From Mercurialis annua (Eukaryota > Streptophyta > Magnoliopsida > Malpighiales > Euphorbiaceae), in the NCBI RefSeq assembly GCF_937616625.2, contig NC_065571.1, forward strand, positions 16,804,501 to 16,868,500: a stretch of DNA of 64,000 bases, given 5' to 3'. The notes under the pieces are model-generated. The model worked only from the letters and a program-made list of their open reading frames with translations. It made no database searches and was not told the DNA's origin. The position numbers and the translations under genes are program-made. Within the stretch, counting starts at the first letter, position 1. Each line of letters starts with the position of its first letter. This document shows, one piece after another, positions 33,600 to 43,904 of the stretch.

Positions 33600-35842
33600 A
33601 GCAAGGAAAGCATCAACATCATTTGGGACGTCCTATTCTTCAGGAAAATCCTTGGCTACCTCATACAACTCGTTAATATCCAACCGGAAATCGGACAAAT
33701 CAGCATCAGCTCCAAGCCTAGCCTTAACAATATTATCAATGTTTTGTGTCCCAACTCGGAGCATCTTTTGGAAGTCGGCGTAAATAGCATCTTCTTTAGC
33801 TGAAAACCCAGCCATCACATTCTCGGCATCAACCAACCTTTTTTTTGGTCAGCTATGATATCCTTTAAGTTCTTGGAGGCATATACCTCTTCATGAGATT
33901 CTCCGGATTCCGAGCAAACTAATCTTTTAGCCCGGTCTTCTCATTCTCAAAGCCTTTGCTCTCCAAATAAAGCTTTTTCAGTTTTTTTTAAATCGACAGC
34001 CCGCCGCTCCTCTAGCTCTTTAATTCGAGCTTTAGTTTCTTGAAGCTTCTAGGACATCCCGATGGATCCAATAGTTTGCCCAGCCAATTTCTCCTCGGTG
34101 GCCTTACCTAACTTTTCTCGATCTTGAGTTGCGCAGTGGCCAGTTTAACATTGGTATACTCGTGTTTGGTTTGATTCACCAAATTATTATTGTACAAATC
34201 AGCCAAGTAGGCCACTTGTGCAACCTAAAAGTAAACAAATGCGATAAACAGTTAAGTTAGATTACATACAAAAATAATAAAACAAAGAAAAGTCAGAATG
34301 ATACCTGGAGCACCAAGGACAAAATTGCAGCATAGAGATTTTCTAGCTTATTCTTCCACTATTGGGCCAGGTCCACCTGGAGGGTAGTAACCCGATATCT
34401 CCAGCGATCGCCCTCTCGGATAAACTAACTGGGGTGCCCGGGTTATGTAAACCCACCCACTCGAAAAACTCATTGGGGTAATCATAGCCGGCCTATCGAC
34501 CTCTTTGATAATGTCATAGCAACACCACGTTAGTGATCATGCACTGTATTGGAGGAATCCAAATTAATCACTGGTTCGTCGCCAATCGACCCGAGGGGAG
34601 GTGCAATATCCTGGTTATTATTTTCCCCCGGAATTAAATGTCCGGAGAGAAGCATCACCTGGATTGGAACGGCGGCCACGCCGCTTTGAGGTACATTCTC
34701 GGCAGTTCTTTCAACCGCTAGGGCCGAAGGAGCATCCCGCCCAGCTTCAGAAGCTCTCCAAGTACCTACCCCCGAATCAGGGGTAGCTGTAGATGCATGC
34801 TTCCGGGCCGTGGTATTTTTTTTCTTCCCGACCAATTTTCCCAGGTTTATATTATTCACTACATGAAAATAAAGAAAAACCGAAGGAAGACACTTGTGCA
34901 AAAATAAAACAGAAAAGCTTATAGATCGAACAGGCAACGAGACAACACAAACACATAGATAAAAAATGGAAGAGTCTGGATAGCTAAATCAACATTGTCA
35001 GACAATAAAATGAAACAAAACAAGAAAAACCTAGAGCAGCTGAGATAACCTTTCAATAGTTGAAAGGGACGTTAGGATAAAGGTCTTGGGATTTGGGAGT
35101 TCCCGTGAAGTCGGCAGCTTTCCAAAAAGTTTTGATGAAAGCTTTCTTAAAGGGCCCCGGAGTGTGGAACCATTTCTTAGGTTTGGGAGCCTTGTCAACC
35201 CAATAATAAAACATTCCCTTCATCTCGGTGGGATGGGTCACTTGAAAGTAATCCTCTTTCAAATCTTAAGGAGTTAAGCCTATCTATCATGGCCTTCCTC
35301 TTTCTTCGAAATCGGATGTAGGCGAAGTGCTTATTGTCCTTCAGACTTAGGAGATCCAAGAAGCAGAACAGCCTCATCGACGAATCTATGTTGTGCTGCC
35401 TGCACAGAGTTAAGAAGCAAGTGTAGTGACGAATCCCATTCGGATGAATCTGACCTAAAAGGACTTTAATGTAATCACTAAGTGACTTGTATTCCATAAG
35501 CAATGGAAATTTTATTCCGGACTGTAGATGCTCCAATGTCAGCATGATCATCTTAACATGAGGCACGTCGTTCATCCGTTTGCATTCGGGGATAAGAGGT
35601 AATACGTACTCGTCCGGTATAATTATAGAGATTTGCATCGCATCAAGAAACCCTTGCGTACATCGAGAGGCTTGAGATCGCTAGAGGATTTATACATTTC
35701 CACAGCTTCTTCGACGACTTTCTCTTTTCCTTTGCGAGACTCCCTAGGGCGGGAAGTCCCAACTTCTTGGTTCACCTCGCCCTGCACGGGCTCTACACCG
35801 GCAGCCTGGCGACCAAACTTATTTTTCATGCTTTTATTATAA
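33600..35842 (-). pseudogene. Transposase_28-like antisense-ORF gene remnant
   Basis: It has the same family architecture as 20745-21565/10560-11330. Minus-strand order: a charged N-terminal segment (MKNKFGRQAAGVEPVQ, RPRESRKGKEKVVEE), then the core (LQSGIKFPLLMEYKSLSDYI, LGQIHPNGIRHYTCFLTLC) at 35638-35195. Next come GMFYYWVDKAPKPKKWFHTP (35200s), a Ser/Ala-rich linker (34937-34530), and a coiled-coil C-terminus ending KARLGADADLSDFRLDINEL. Exon-like pieces are separated by introns or frameshifts; whether any transcript is intact cannot be told. The family occurs as antisense ORFs of Tat-type gypsy elements, but no LTR pair is recognised around this copy. Confidence 0.6.
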
Positions 35843-37329
35843 TTGTCGGGTTATTTTCTATTGTTCTCTAAGTCTTGAAAGTAAGGACGATTCGGGGTAG
35901 TCAGGTTATAATCAGTAGGTTATCATTGTCTACAAAATAGGGATTAACTATCCTCTATTGCAAGGAATGGTTAAAGTAGGATTGATAGAGATATAATTGA
36001 TTAATTGATTGATTTCTCATATACAAACAATATTCTAGGTTTCTTATTCCTATTATTAGTTTACATTTATTTCCTATTTTAAGTTATTTTAGTAAAAATC
36101 CAAACAATCAAATATCATTAGTTCAAATAATAATTAGTTAACTATTTTGATACCAAGTATAATTCCTTGTGGGTTCGACTTTTATTTATCATTATATTAT
36201 TTTTTTAAACGATATCGTATACTTGTAATTTTGTGCATCAAGGGGACAACATCCTTTTGGTTTTCCTAAGGGTCTCCTATTGCATGGATGCCTGATAATT
36301 ATACTGTCTGGTGCTTCCTAGGTTTGTATAGGGAACAACACCCCTTTGGCTATCTCAAAGGTCATCATATTGCGTTGATGCATGGGTTCCGTTATTATTC
36401 CATAATTATTAAAACTGTCTGAAGTTTATTTGAACTATTGCTGACAAGATATATGACGTCTTCTTCATAATAAAATTTTCGTCTATCCGGATTCTTGCAT
36501 GTAAAGTTAGGCCGATGTTATGCTTCTTCTTGTGTCGTATTCCATTACTTCTGAATACATTGATGTCTTTCTACCATTGGATGCTCGATGTCAATTCAAA
36601 CTTCAAGGGATAAACATTCGGTCCGCTAGAGATAGTGGTCTGGCCCGGTGGGGATAGCTGTCCGATCTGCTTTGGATAGTTGTCTGGTAGATATTTGGTC
36701 TTTTGGGGTCTGTGTCTGGTCGTCTAGGGTAGATTTTTGGTATTTTGGGAATCTAGTTCGGAGTCTAGTGATAAAGAGCTCTTTTAGAGCCTGGGATCGA
36801 CTGAATCCTATAGGTTAATTTTCTTGCAAAATATAGGTGGTATGTCCTCTCTTGGGCGCAAAATTACGACTCTGAGTAGTTTTGTCTTTTGAAGGCTTGA
36901 TGCCATAAACACCTTGGAAATGTGAATTCCTTATTCACTTTGTACTTTCACTTTCTCTCCCCTGTTTGCTTTTTCTCTCAACTCTGTAAGCATTTATAAT
37001 CTTAGTTGATCATGCCACGACGATGGGCCTTCAAAGAGCCATGTTCGGACCCTTGACAGGCATGTTGTGTAGGAGAATCTGTGTCTTAGCATGGGCAAGG
37101 ATGTCCTGCTTCTTCTTAGCTTGGAACGACATATTTTCACTGAATCTCGATTTGAGATAAGTTTTTTCAAATGTTTCCCTTGGGTAAATGATTTAATTGC
37201 TTGAACGTTCAAAATCCCGCTCGAAATTAATCGAAACTATTCCTAGGAATGAAAAACAGTAGTCCAGAAGGGGCAGTCTAGACTGACGCCACTGCCAGAT
37301 TGATGTGACACCGCCGCTAATTGGAGCAG
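35843..37329. other. non-coding, partly repetitive, LTR-like
   Basis: No gene. 36240-36410 contains two imperfect direct copies of a 'gggacaacatccttttgg' / 'catggatgc' unit about 107 bp apart. 36600-36800 has repeated 'tgtctggt' and 'tttggt' motifs. It may be retrotransposon LTR or leader DNA. Confidence 0.4.
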
Positions 37330-37333
37330 GATC

Positions 37334-38950
37334 GTGGTCATGGCGCCGATATGCTTGAGATGCACGATTTTTCATCTTAAAATCAATTTTATGGCCTACT
37401 TTCAGGCCGTTCCTTTACCGGTATTAATGAACTTGGCGTTCTTACAATTTCAAGATAGGGAGATATCACATACATCTGAAAATTTTCAACAGGCTTGGCT
37501 ATTGTTTGAGTCTTTACCTCTTCTGATTCAAAAGCGTTTAGACGCTACTGGTTTTAGTTTTTTTGTTTGTCCCTTATTTTCTGCGTTGAGGAAGTGCAAT
37601 GGTGCCACCCATACCTTCCATTTACTAGTGAGGGAGATGACAGTTACCATGTTAGATTTCTCACTTATCAGTAGACCGGAGTTTGGTGGGCTGCCGGTGC
37701 CTTTTAACAATGGCATTCTGGACTATCTTTATCAGGATGACTACATCTTCAAGATGATGGGAGTGGTTTCAGATGTCAAGGGTCGTAACCTACAGTATGT
37801 TGATTTATATGCTCATTACTACGGTCGCACACCAAAGAGTGGCTATGATACTGATCATATTTCTCGGGGCTAGTCTATTCTATCTACTAAGGACCACTTT
37901 GCTTTGCAATTTGGGATCCACTATGCCCCTTAATATTCTGTCGGCATTAAAGGATTGGGATCAAGCCCTGACTTATGATTCGGGGTCTACTTCCATTGCT
38001 TATAAGTATACCAGTATGGACCAATTCATCCGAGGAGGGTCCCACATCTATAAGATGTGGTATGTCGTGCATGTGAGTTCCATTCTAACCCATGTTTGCC
38101 ACACTTTCTTCATTTACTGGTTTTTTTATTCGATTTTGTTCTCCTTTTCAAATTTCGGCCATTCAGACTGGCATATTATTTGGTTTCAGGCATATTCCTC
38201 TACTAGTCATTCCTTTGTTGAGTAACTGAGGTTATTCTCGTACACTGTCTTGAGATCAAGGATTCACTTGTAGAGAGCAACTAAATAATCTAGCCTGGAG
38301 CGATGTAAACAAGACTCACAAGAAACTCATGCTAGTTCATAGACTGTATTAGAAATGCATACTTTCTTGGAGTAATTTTGCAGATGCAATCATCAAGGAA
38401 TACCCTTCTAGGGAGATATTGGTATGGCTAGTTTTGGAGAGCTCGCAACTAGTCCGGTCTGTGCTATTTGATGCACGATCCAAGCTATCATGACTAGTTC
38501 TTGGGTGAGTAAGTTCTCCATTGGTGGAGTGGGCATCATGAGCATTTGATTTTTAGGGCACCGCCTTTTTCCATGATGCATGGTCGGGATGTTCAGCCGC
38601 CTGGCATTTGGTAGGATCAGCGGGGCTATGCCGCTACAAATTTGGTTTATGCGCCTCAAAGGAGCTATATGAATGACCTGGTGAAATCCATTCTTTTCAG
38701 GAGATTGCCCATGGTGGACAGGACGACTTATCTGACACATGTCTTTTCAGATGCTCTAGTTGAGAGGGATGTTGCTAGGCCTCAGGTATGGAAACTTTCT
38801 CTATCCTTTATCTTCGTTGCATGCTTTGTTGCCTTCTAATCCTTTCTTTCTGTTAGGTGCCATTTCAAGGACAGTTTAAGCGTGCATCCTATGTTGACCA
38901 TGCACGAATGGTGGTTCATAGGTCTCCTAGATGAGCTCTGGTTGGTGAAC
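37334..38950 (+). pseudogene. plant mobile domain (PMD) gene remnant
   Basis: The first exon-like frame (37334-37873) has the PMD signature NGATHTFHLLVREMTVTMLD then RPEFGGLPVPF, corresponding to the 'ETHTFHLP.GEMTITLEDV...GLPVDG' consensus. A shifted frame continues with LSALKDWDQALTYDSGSTSI, FIRGGSHIYKMW and a later WFQAYSS segment. A separate exon (38642-38800) gives MNDLVKSILFRRLPMVD. Frameshifts and missing blocks indicate a pseudogene. PMD proteins occur both as host genes (MAIN/MAIL family) and inside transposons. The setting next to a minus-strand Tat-like LTR/gag suggests a transposon-borne antisense ORF, which is an inference. Confidence 0.6.
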
Positions 38951-39053
38951 CGACAGTCGCTAGTTCTTCTAGACTAACTCCGGTTTCAACATGTCGGATG
39001 CTAGAGAACCATGCTCGTTATTAGATATTTTGAGTTTCCTTACTCGCCTTCGG

Positions 39054-39361
39054 TGTCACGACCCAATTTCACGGACTATGACCGGCACTAGAGGACGAGA
39101 GTGGTTGCTCCAGAACCCGTAACAAGCGTAAGAAAATGAAAACTAATACTTCATATGGAAAACACACAATCAAACATACATATACTAATATATCATCACT
39201 GCTCTTAGGTAAATGAGACTCCGATAACAAACATCATAAAACCACCATACTCGACACAATATGAGATTCCAACATTAGTCTAACATTGAATATCATCATA
39301 AAAATACCTTAAACATAATACGATTACACAAACATAATAAGAATCAGATAAGATCCTCTAT
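39054..39361 (-). repeat. LTR fragment related to the nested TR-GAG element
   Basis: It starts TGTCACGACCCAA, and the first ~90 bp align with the 11331 LTR end (shared 'gagtggt.gctcc.gaaccc' block). Beyond that it diverges and joins gypsy gag DNA near 39362. A diverged, truncated relative. Confidence 0.6.
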
Positions 39362-40190
39362 TCTCATTGGCTCATTATTGAATTTGTCGGTATAAGCCCT
39401 CATCGACTGCCCTTATTCTTTCTTGCACCGATATAGTTGCTCTCAGCTCCTCTTTGATAGGATATTTGTAAAAAAACCTCATTATGAACTCTTAATTCAA
39501 TTTCTTCCATGATGCGATTGCCCCTATTTCGAGATGGTTGAACCAGCTTTGTGTGGTGTCGCTATTAGAGACATCTAGGAGGACCATTTTATTGTAGAAT
39601 TTAGTCATATCCGGTTCCATCGAATTTGTGGAGGTTGGCCATTTTAAACCTCTTGGGTAACTTCTCCCACAAGATGCTTGCTTCCAAGGGTGATTTTCCT
39701 CGAGTTAAGCTTCTAGTGTTGATATGTTGTGTTGCAATACTTCTCCCCGCTGCTTGTATGGCTTATGCTATCAATTTTTGTACTTCCAACAAATCTATGC
39801 CTTTCGTTGTTATTTTTGATCGTCTGATCCTCATTTTTCTTGGTGGTGTTCCTGCCAGCTCCTTCTCTTTCGCTTCTTTGTTACATGTCGTTTCCTTTTG
39901 TATTTGCTTCTCTACTTCCATACTATTGGTCCTGTGTTTACATCCTCGCTTGTTCCTCCTGTTGCTGCCACCTCCTATGGACCTCTCTCTAGTCTTCTCG
40001 ATTGGGTTTGCGATATCAATGTACTCGTGGCTTCTTGAATTACTGTGGCTACATCCTCGCGGAACCGCCTTAAAGCGTTATCTACTTTTGATTGATTGCT
40101 TCTTGGAGCGCCGATTCAGAGCTTTCCCCAACGCTCGGGTTTGGTTTCGCGTACACTTAGAACAAAACTGTTGATCGTGCTGCTTGTAAC
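39362..40190 (-). pseudogene. Ty3/gypsy gag remnant
   Basis: Minus-strand translation gives an Arg/Lys-rich N-terminus, then SPLEASILWEKLPKRFKMAN, LHKFDGTGYD, FYNKMVLLDVSNSDTTQSWF and IASWKKLN, matching the gag pattern 'LP..FK.P.L..(F/Y)DG...DP' and 'W...L..GSI.SW..L'. Stops and frameshifts are frequent. The + strand frame at 39626-40174 looks hydrophobic but is only the antisense of this gag. Confidence 0.65.
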
Positions 40191-40374
40191 TGGACGAGTG
40201 GCGTGTAGGTGCTAGGTGATATGTAGGTTTCCTTTGCAGAGGGAGGTGGTGGAGGCGTTTTTCCGGTTTCTTGCCATAAAGAGGTATTTTCTTTGGATAT
40301 GGTTGGTGGTAAAAAAAAATTTGTTTTCGTCATTCTGAGATCCGGTAACTGAATTTTTTATAGGAATTGCCGGT

Positions 40375-40600
40375 TTCCACAGACGGCGCCAAATGATGGA
40401 TCCGAAAAGACGTGGTCATAATTTGTCTATTGTTGAATGGGATTATATCTGAGTAACCTTCACTTCGATGCTTAAGTTAGTAAGTGTATTTAAGATATTT
40501 AATTGACTGTAATAAATGAGCGTAAGGAAAAAGAAAAAAAATAAAAATGTTACGCTTTTCATAGACTTTTTAGTGTGGCCTTCCTTTATTTGGCGATGTG
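40375..40600 (-). repeat. gypsy primer site and LTR end (minus strand)
   Basis: Minus strand TGGCGCCGTCTGTGGAAACC lies next to an LTR end ...GGATCCATCA (40394). The primer-site sequence is the Tat/Athila type and the LTR ends in the same CCATCA as the Tat element at 22750. The LTR is truncated near 40600, where LINE sequence begins. Confidence 0.6.
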
Positions 40601-41310
40601 AGATTTTATCGTGTTCCATGAGGAGATATCTTGTTCTGGTTTGATCCCTGAATTGGTGGCAAAGCTCTTAATGTTATGTTGCCAAACATATCAACTAATG
40701 ATTCTTATATAGTAAAGCATACCAAAGTTAAGGACTTGTGGAAGAGAGCTTGCTAGTGCTTTCCTGATCCCTTTAAGGAGAATAGAGAAGACTAGATCAA
40801 GTGGAGATTTAACAATTCTGGCATGTTTTTCTATTAAATTTGTTTAGGAGTTCTTTAGTAATCAAAACATTAAACTTGGTGGAGAGTCCTACGGAGCCCT
40901 CGTTATGTGCCAAGACATAGCTTTATCGGTTGGCTATCAATCAATCAAAAGCTATGAACTAGAGAGAAGCTAAAGAAATGGGGTTACATTGATATAGTTA
41001 CTTGTGTGTTTTGAAAAAGCAGTCAAGAAGATGTTGAGAATTTATTATTTAACTGCCATATGTCTCATATAGTTTTTGGGAAGATACTGCAAAAATAATT
41101 AATTACCAGGGGTGTTTACTCTTTGAGAAGAGAAGTTTCATGGTTCGTCAGGAGATTAAATGGAAAGCGTGCCTTGGCAAGACTTAAAAGAATGGCGTTT
41201 GATTGCACAGTTTACAATATATGAAAAGTCAGAAATAGAATGATACTCAATAATAAAATAGTGTCAGCTAAGGTCATTTATGACTGGATTAGGTAGTAGG
41301 TGGTGATGAA
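40601..41310 (+). pseudogene. LINE 3' fragment (zf-RVT region)
   Basis: Frames give FWFDPWIGGKALNVMLPNIS, RHSFIGWLSINQKL, CHMSHIVFGKILQK and RLKRMAFDCTVYNI: the reverse-transcriptase zinc-binding tail of a plant L1 LINE. Numerous stops. The 5' part is absent, as in typical 5'-truncated insertion or later deletion. Confidence 0.65.
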
Positions 41311-41901
41311 AATGTATGATAGAGAATGTAATTCTAGCTTGTTAGTGAGTCTATGTCAGAACTGGAAATCTTATAGCGTTTCTCATTGGGTTTTGTTTGT
41401 TGTATTGGCTGTTTGTGCTTAATATAATCTCGATTTTAACAAAAAAAATACAATTTTTAAACTATGTTGTATTAAAATTGAAAGATTTTATATTTTATTG
41501 TGTTTTTGTATTTTTTTTAATTGTCAGCATAATTGAAAGATTTTATATTTTATTGTGTTTTTGTATTTTTTTAATTGTCAGCATAACTTGCTGATGACGG
41601 TTGATGTTTTTATATTTATAATGTTGTAATCTTGGATGCATGTTGATTTTTGTTGATCTGAAACTGTAAATAAAATAAATTTAAACCACAGTAAAAAAAT
41701 GTTGTTTGCATGAAATTAATAAAAAAAACAATATAGTATTCGAAATAAATTAAAAAAAATAAAAGTAAAATATGTGATACCTAAATAGTGTATGAAATTC
41801 AAAAAAAAATGAAAACATAGAAATTAGTATAAAAAGGAACATCTTAAAAAATGTACTATAGAATGTAGAACTCTGTAACGAATAAAAAAAATTAAAAGAT
41901 A
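41311..41901. other. AT-rich, nothing recognised
   Basis: Contains an about 55-bp direct duplication 'gaaagattttatattttatt' at about 41480 and 41536. No gene. Confidence 0.4.
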
Positions 41902-42224
41902 AAAAAGGGACAATGTCATAACAATTTACCAATTTTACACGTTTTTTCAATTTAATCACGCTTTTTAAAATTCTTCATAAAAATACACGAATTTTTATTT
42001 TTTTCTAAACCCATACACGATACTGATATAACAGTATAACACTCATTCATTGGTATAATTTGTTGAGGTGGAGGTCATTTTTAACCAATGAATGAATGAC
42101 ACATCAACACCATATATGAAGTTGGAAAAAGATGAAAGTTGATGTATCTTTATGTTAAGTTTTTAAAAGGCGTGATTAAACTGAAAAACGTGTAAAGTTG
42201 ATGAATTTTTATGACATTAATCCA
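41902..42224. mobile_element. MITE, 323 bp
   Basis: The inverted arms share 'atgtcat', 'tttacacgttttttca' and 'taatcacgc.tttt' with their partners near 42150-42220. A 9-bp duplication TAAAAGATA lies at 41893-41901 and 42225-42233. The middle carries an additional inverted pair ('actcattcattggt' / 'accaatgaatgaatg'). Confidence 0.7.
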
Positions 42225-42233
42225 TAAAAGATA

Positions 42234-42552
42234 AAGTTATTAAAAAGGGCACATAAATATTTTCAGTTTTTTTTATCATTTGAGTCCTTAGTCCTTATTA
42301 CTTTTAAATGATATAAATAAATACTTATATTTTAAAAAAAATCACATAATTAATTAAAAATATGAAAAATTAAGTGTTACAAAAATAAACTAAGAAAAAC
42401 TTAAATGTTTTTTTAAAAATAAAATTTAAATATTTTGTTACAATAGACATCCTCGTTGAACGTTCAAATGACAAAAGGACATTGAAAAAAATTTAAATCT
42501 TCTTTTTGAATAATTTGATTCATATCTTTATATATTTAGTATAAAAAAAAGT
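42234..42552. other. AT-rich, nothing recognised
   Basis: No frame or structured repeat seen. Confidence 0.35.
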
Positions 42553-42834
42553 TACTCCTCCGGTTCATAATATTGTCACATTCGGATGTGAAATAAAAAT
42601 TAAGAAAAAACTATTATATTCTAATGTATAAATATTTTTACTAAATTAATTCTATTTTAAAACTTATTAACATTTATGACTATTATTTTTATTTGTATTA
42701 TATTACTGTTTTAATAAATTAATAAAAGGCAAATCTATAAAAATAACAATTAATACTCTTTTGATATTTTAAAATGATAATATGAATTGATTTTTTTTTC
42801 TCAAATCTATAAATATTATGGAACAAAAGTAAGA
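42553..42834. mobile_element. possible Stowaway-like MITE
   Basis: Left arm 'ctcctccggttcataatatt', right arm 'aatattatggaacaaaagta'. The termini are imperfect and the TA duplication is not clear on the right. Confidence 0.4.
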
Positions 42835-43619
42835 GCATAGTCAATAATTTTTTCATGAATTTACAGTTCTATACTCAGAGCTATCAAAGTAAAAAAGAAA
42901 CTTATCCATTCTTCTTATCCCACACAATATTCCCAAGGCGTATTTGACATGTTTAATCTTCTTTCTTAATCATTAAAGATTCTACATTGCTAACGTATAA
43001 TTAGTTTGTTATATGAATAAAATGGCACAACAGTTGCATTGAATAATATTTTTAATAGAAACATAAGTAATCAATGTGGCCTTGAAAATTAACGTGGCGT
43101 TGAAAACCATTATGGCCATGGGTGACATTTGGAATGATGATAGGAGCATTGCGAGAAGGTTTGATAATACTGCAAGCTCGTTGTGTTAGTAGTGAAGTTG
43201 ATGTTTGGTTTGTTCTTATTTTTTTGTTTTGCAAGTTTTTATTATTCATAAAAAAAAAACTAGATTGGTTTTTTTAATGTTACACAATATAATTATAACT
43301 TTTTATATCTAGATAATGTTTTCTTATGCTTGTAGGAACGCATTTGTTCAGTGATTATTATTTAATTAATGTAAATTTTAATTACAATAATTGTAAAAGC
43401 TGAGAATTATATAGTTAACGCATAAACTATTAGCGTGAGTCTCTCAAATAGGACGGTAAATAAATAAAGTATTTATTTAGGCGGTTCAGTTTAAATTAAT
43501 ATTTTCTCTTCATTTTTGTTTGGCTATCTAACTAAAACCGTACATATTAAAAAATATATTATTTTATCTTTAATGGTAAATGTAAAAACTAACCATATTA
43601 GTTAATTATATATTTTAAT
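42835..43619. other. AT-rich, nothing recognised
   Basis: No coding frame is convincing. Confidence 0.35.
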
Positions 43620-43840
43620 AAATTGATCATATAGTCTAGACGAGTATGGTGAATCTTATCCCGATCTTCTGTTCGAGAGAGGTAGAGATTCCAGTCACTT
43701 AAGAGATGTTATGCCCTCTGATATAGAGGATGAATTGGGCTTCCTTCGCAAACTGATAAAAGGGGTTCCGTTGAAGCAAAAAAAGAAAGGCGATTTCATT
43801 CCATGTTCGTCTTTTTCCATCCTGGTTCACCCATGTTCGT
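43620..43840 (+). other. unrecognised open segment, possible exon fragment
   Basis: An open frame reads SLDEYGESYPDLLFERGRDS, then HLRDVMPSDIEDELGFLRKL, then IKGVPLKQKKKGDF. Its base composition is more coding-like than its surroundings, but there is no start context and no family is recognised. Confidence 0.25.
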
Positions 43841-43904
43841 CTTCATTCTGATCTCATAATGAAATAAATATATCATTATGAGCGGTGGGGGTTCGGGGAC
43901 TGCT

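Noticed and set aside
39626..40174. 182-residue hydrophobic + strand frame resembling a membrane protein
   Set aside because: The minus strand of the same DNA translates to recognisable gypsy gag pieces next to a primer site and LTR, so this is an antisense frame.
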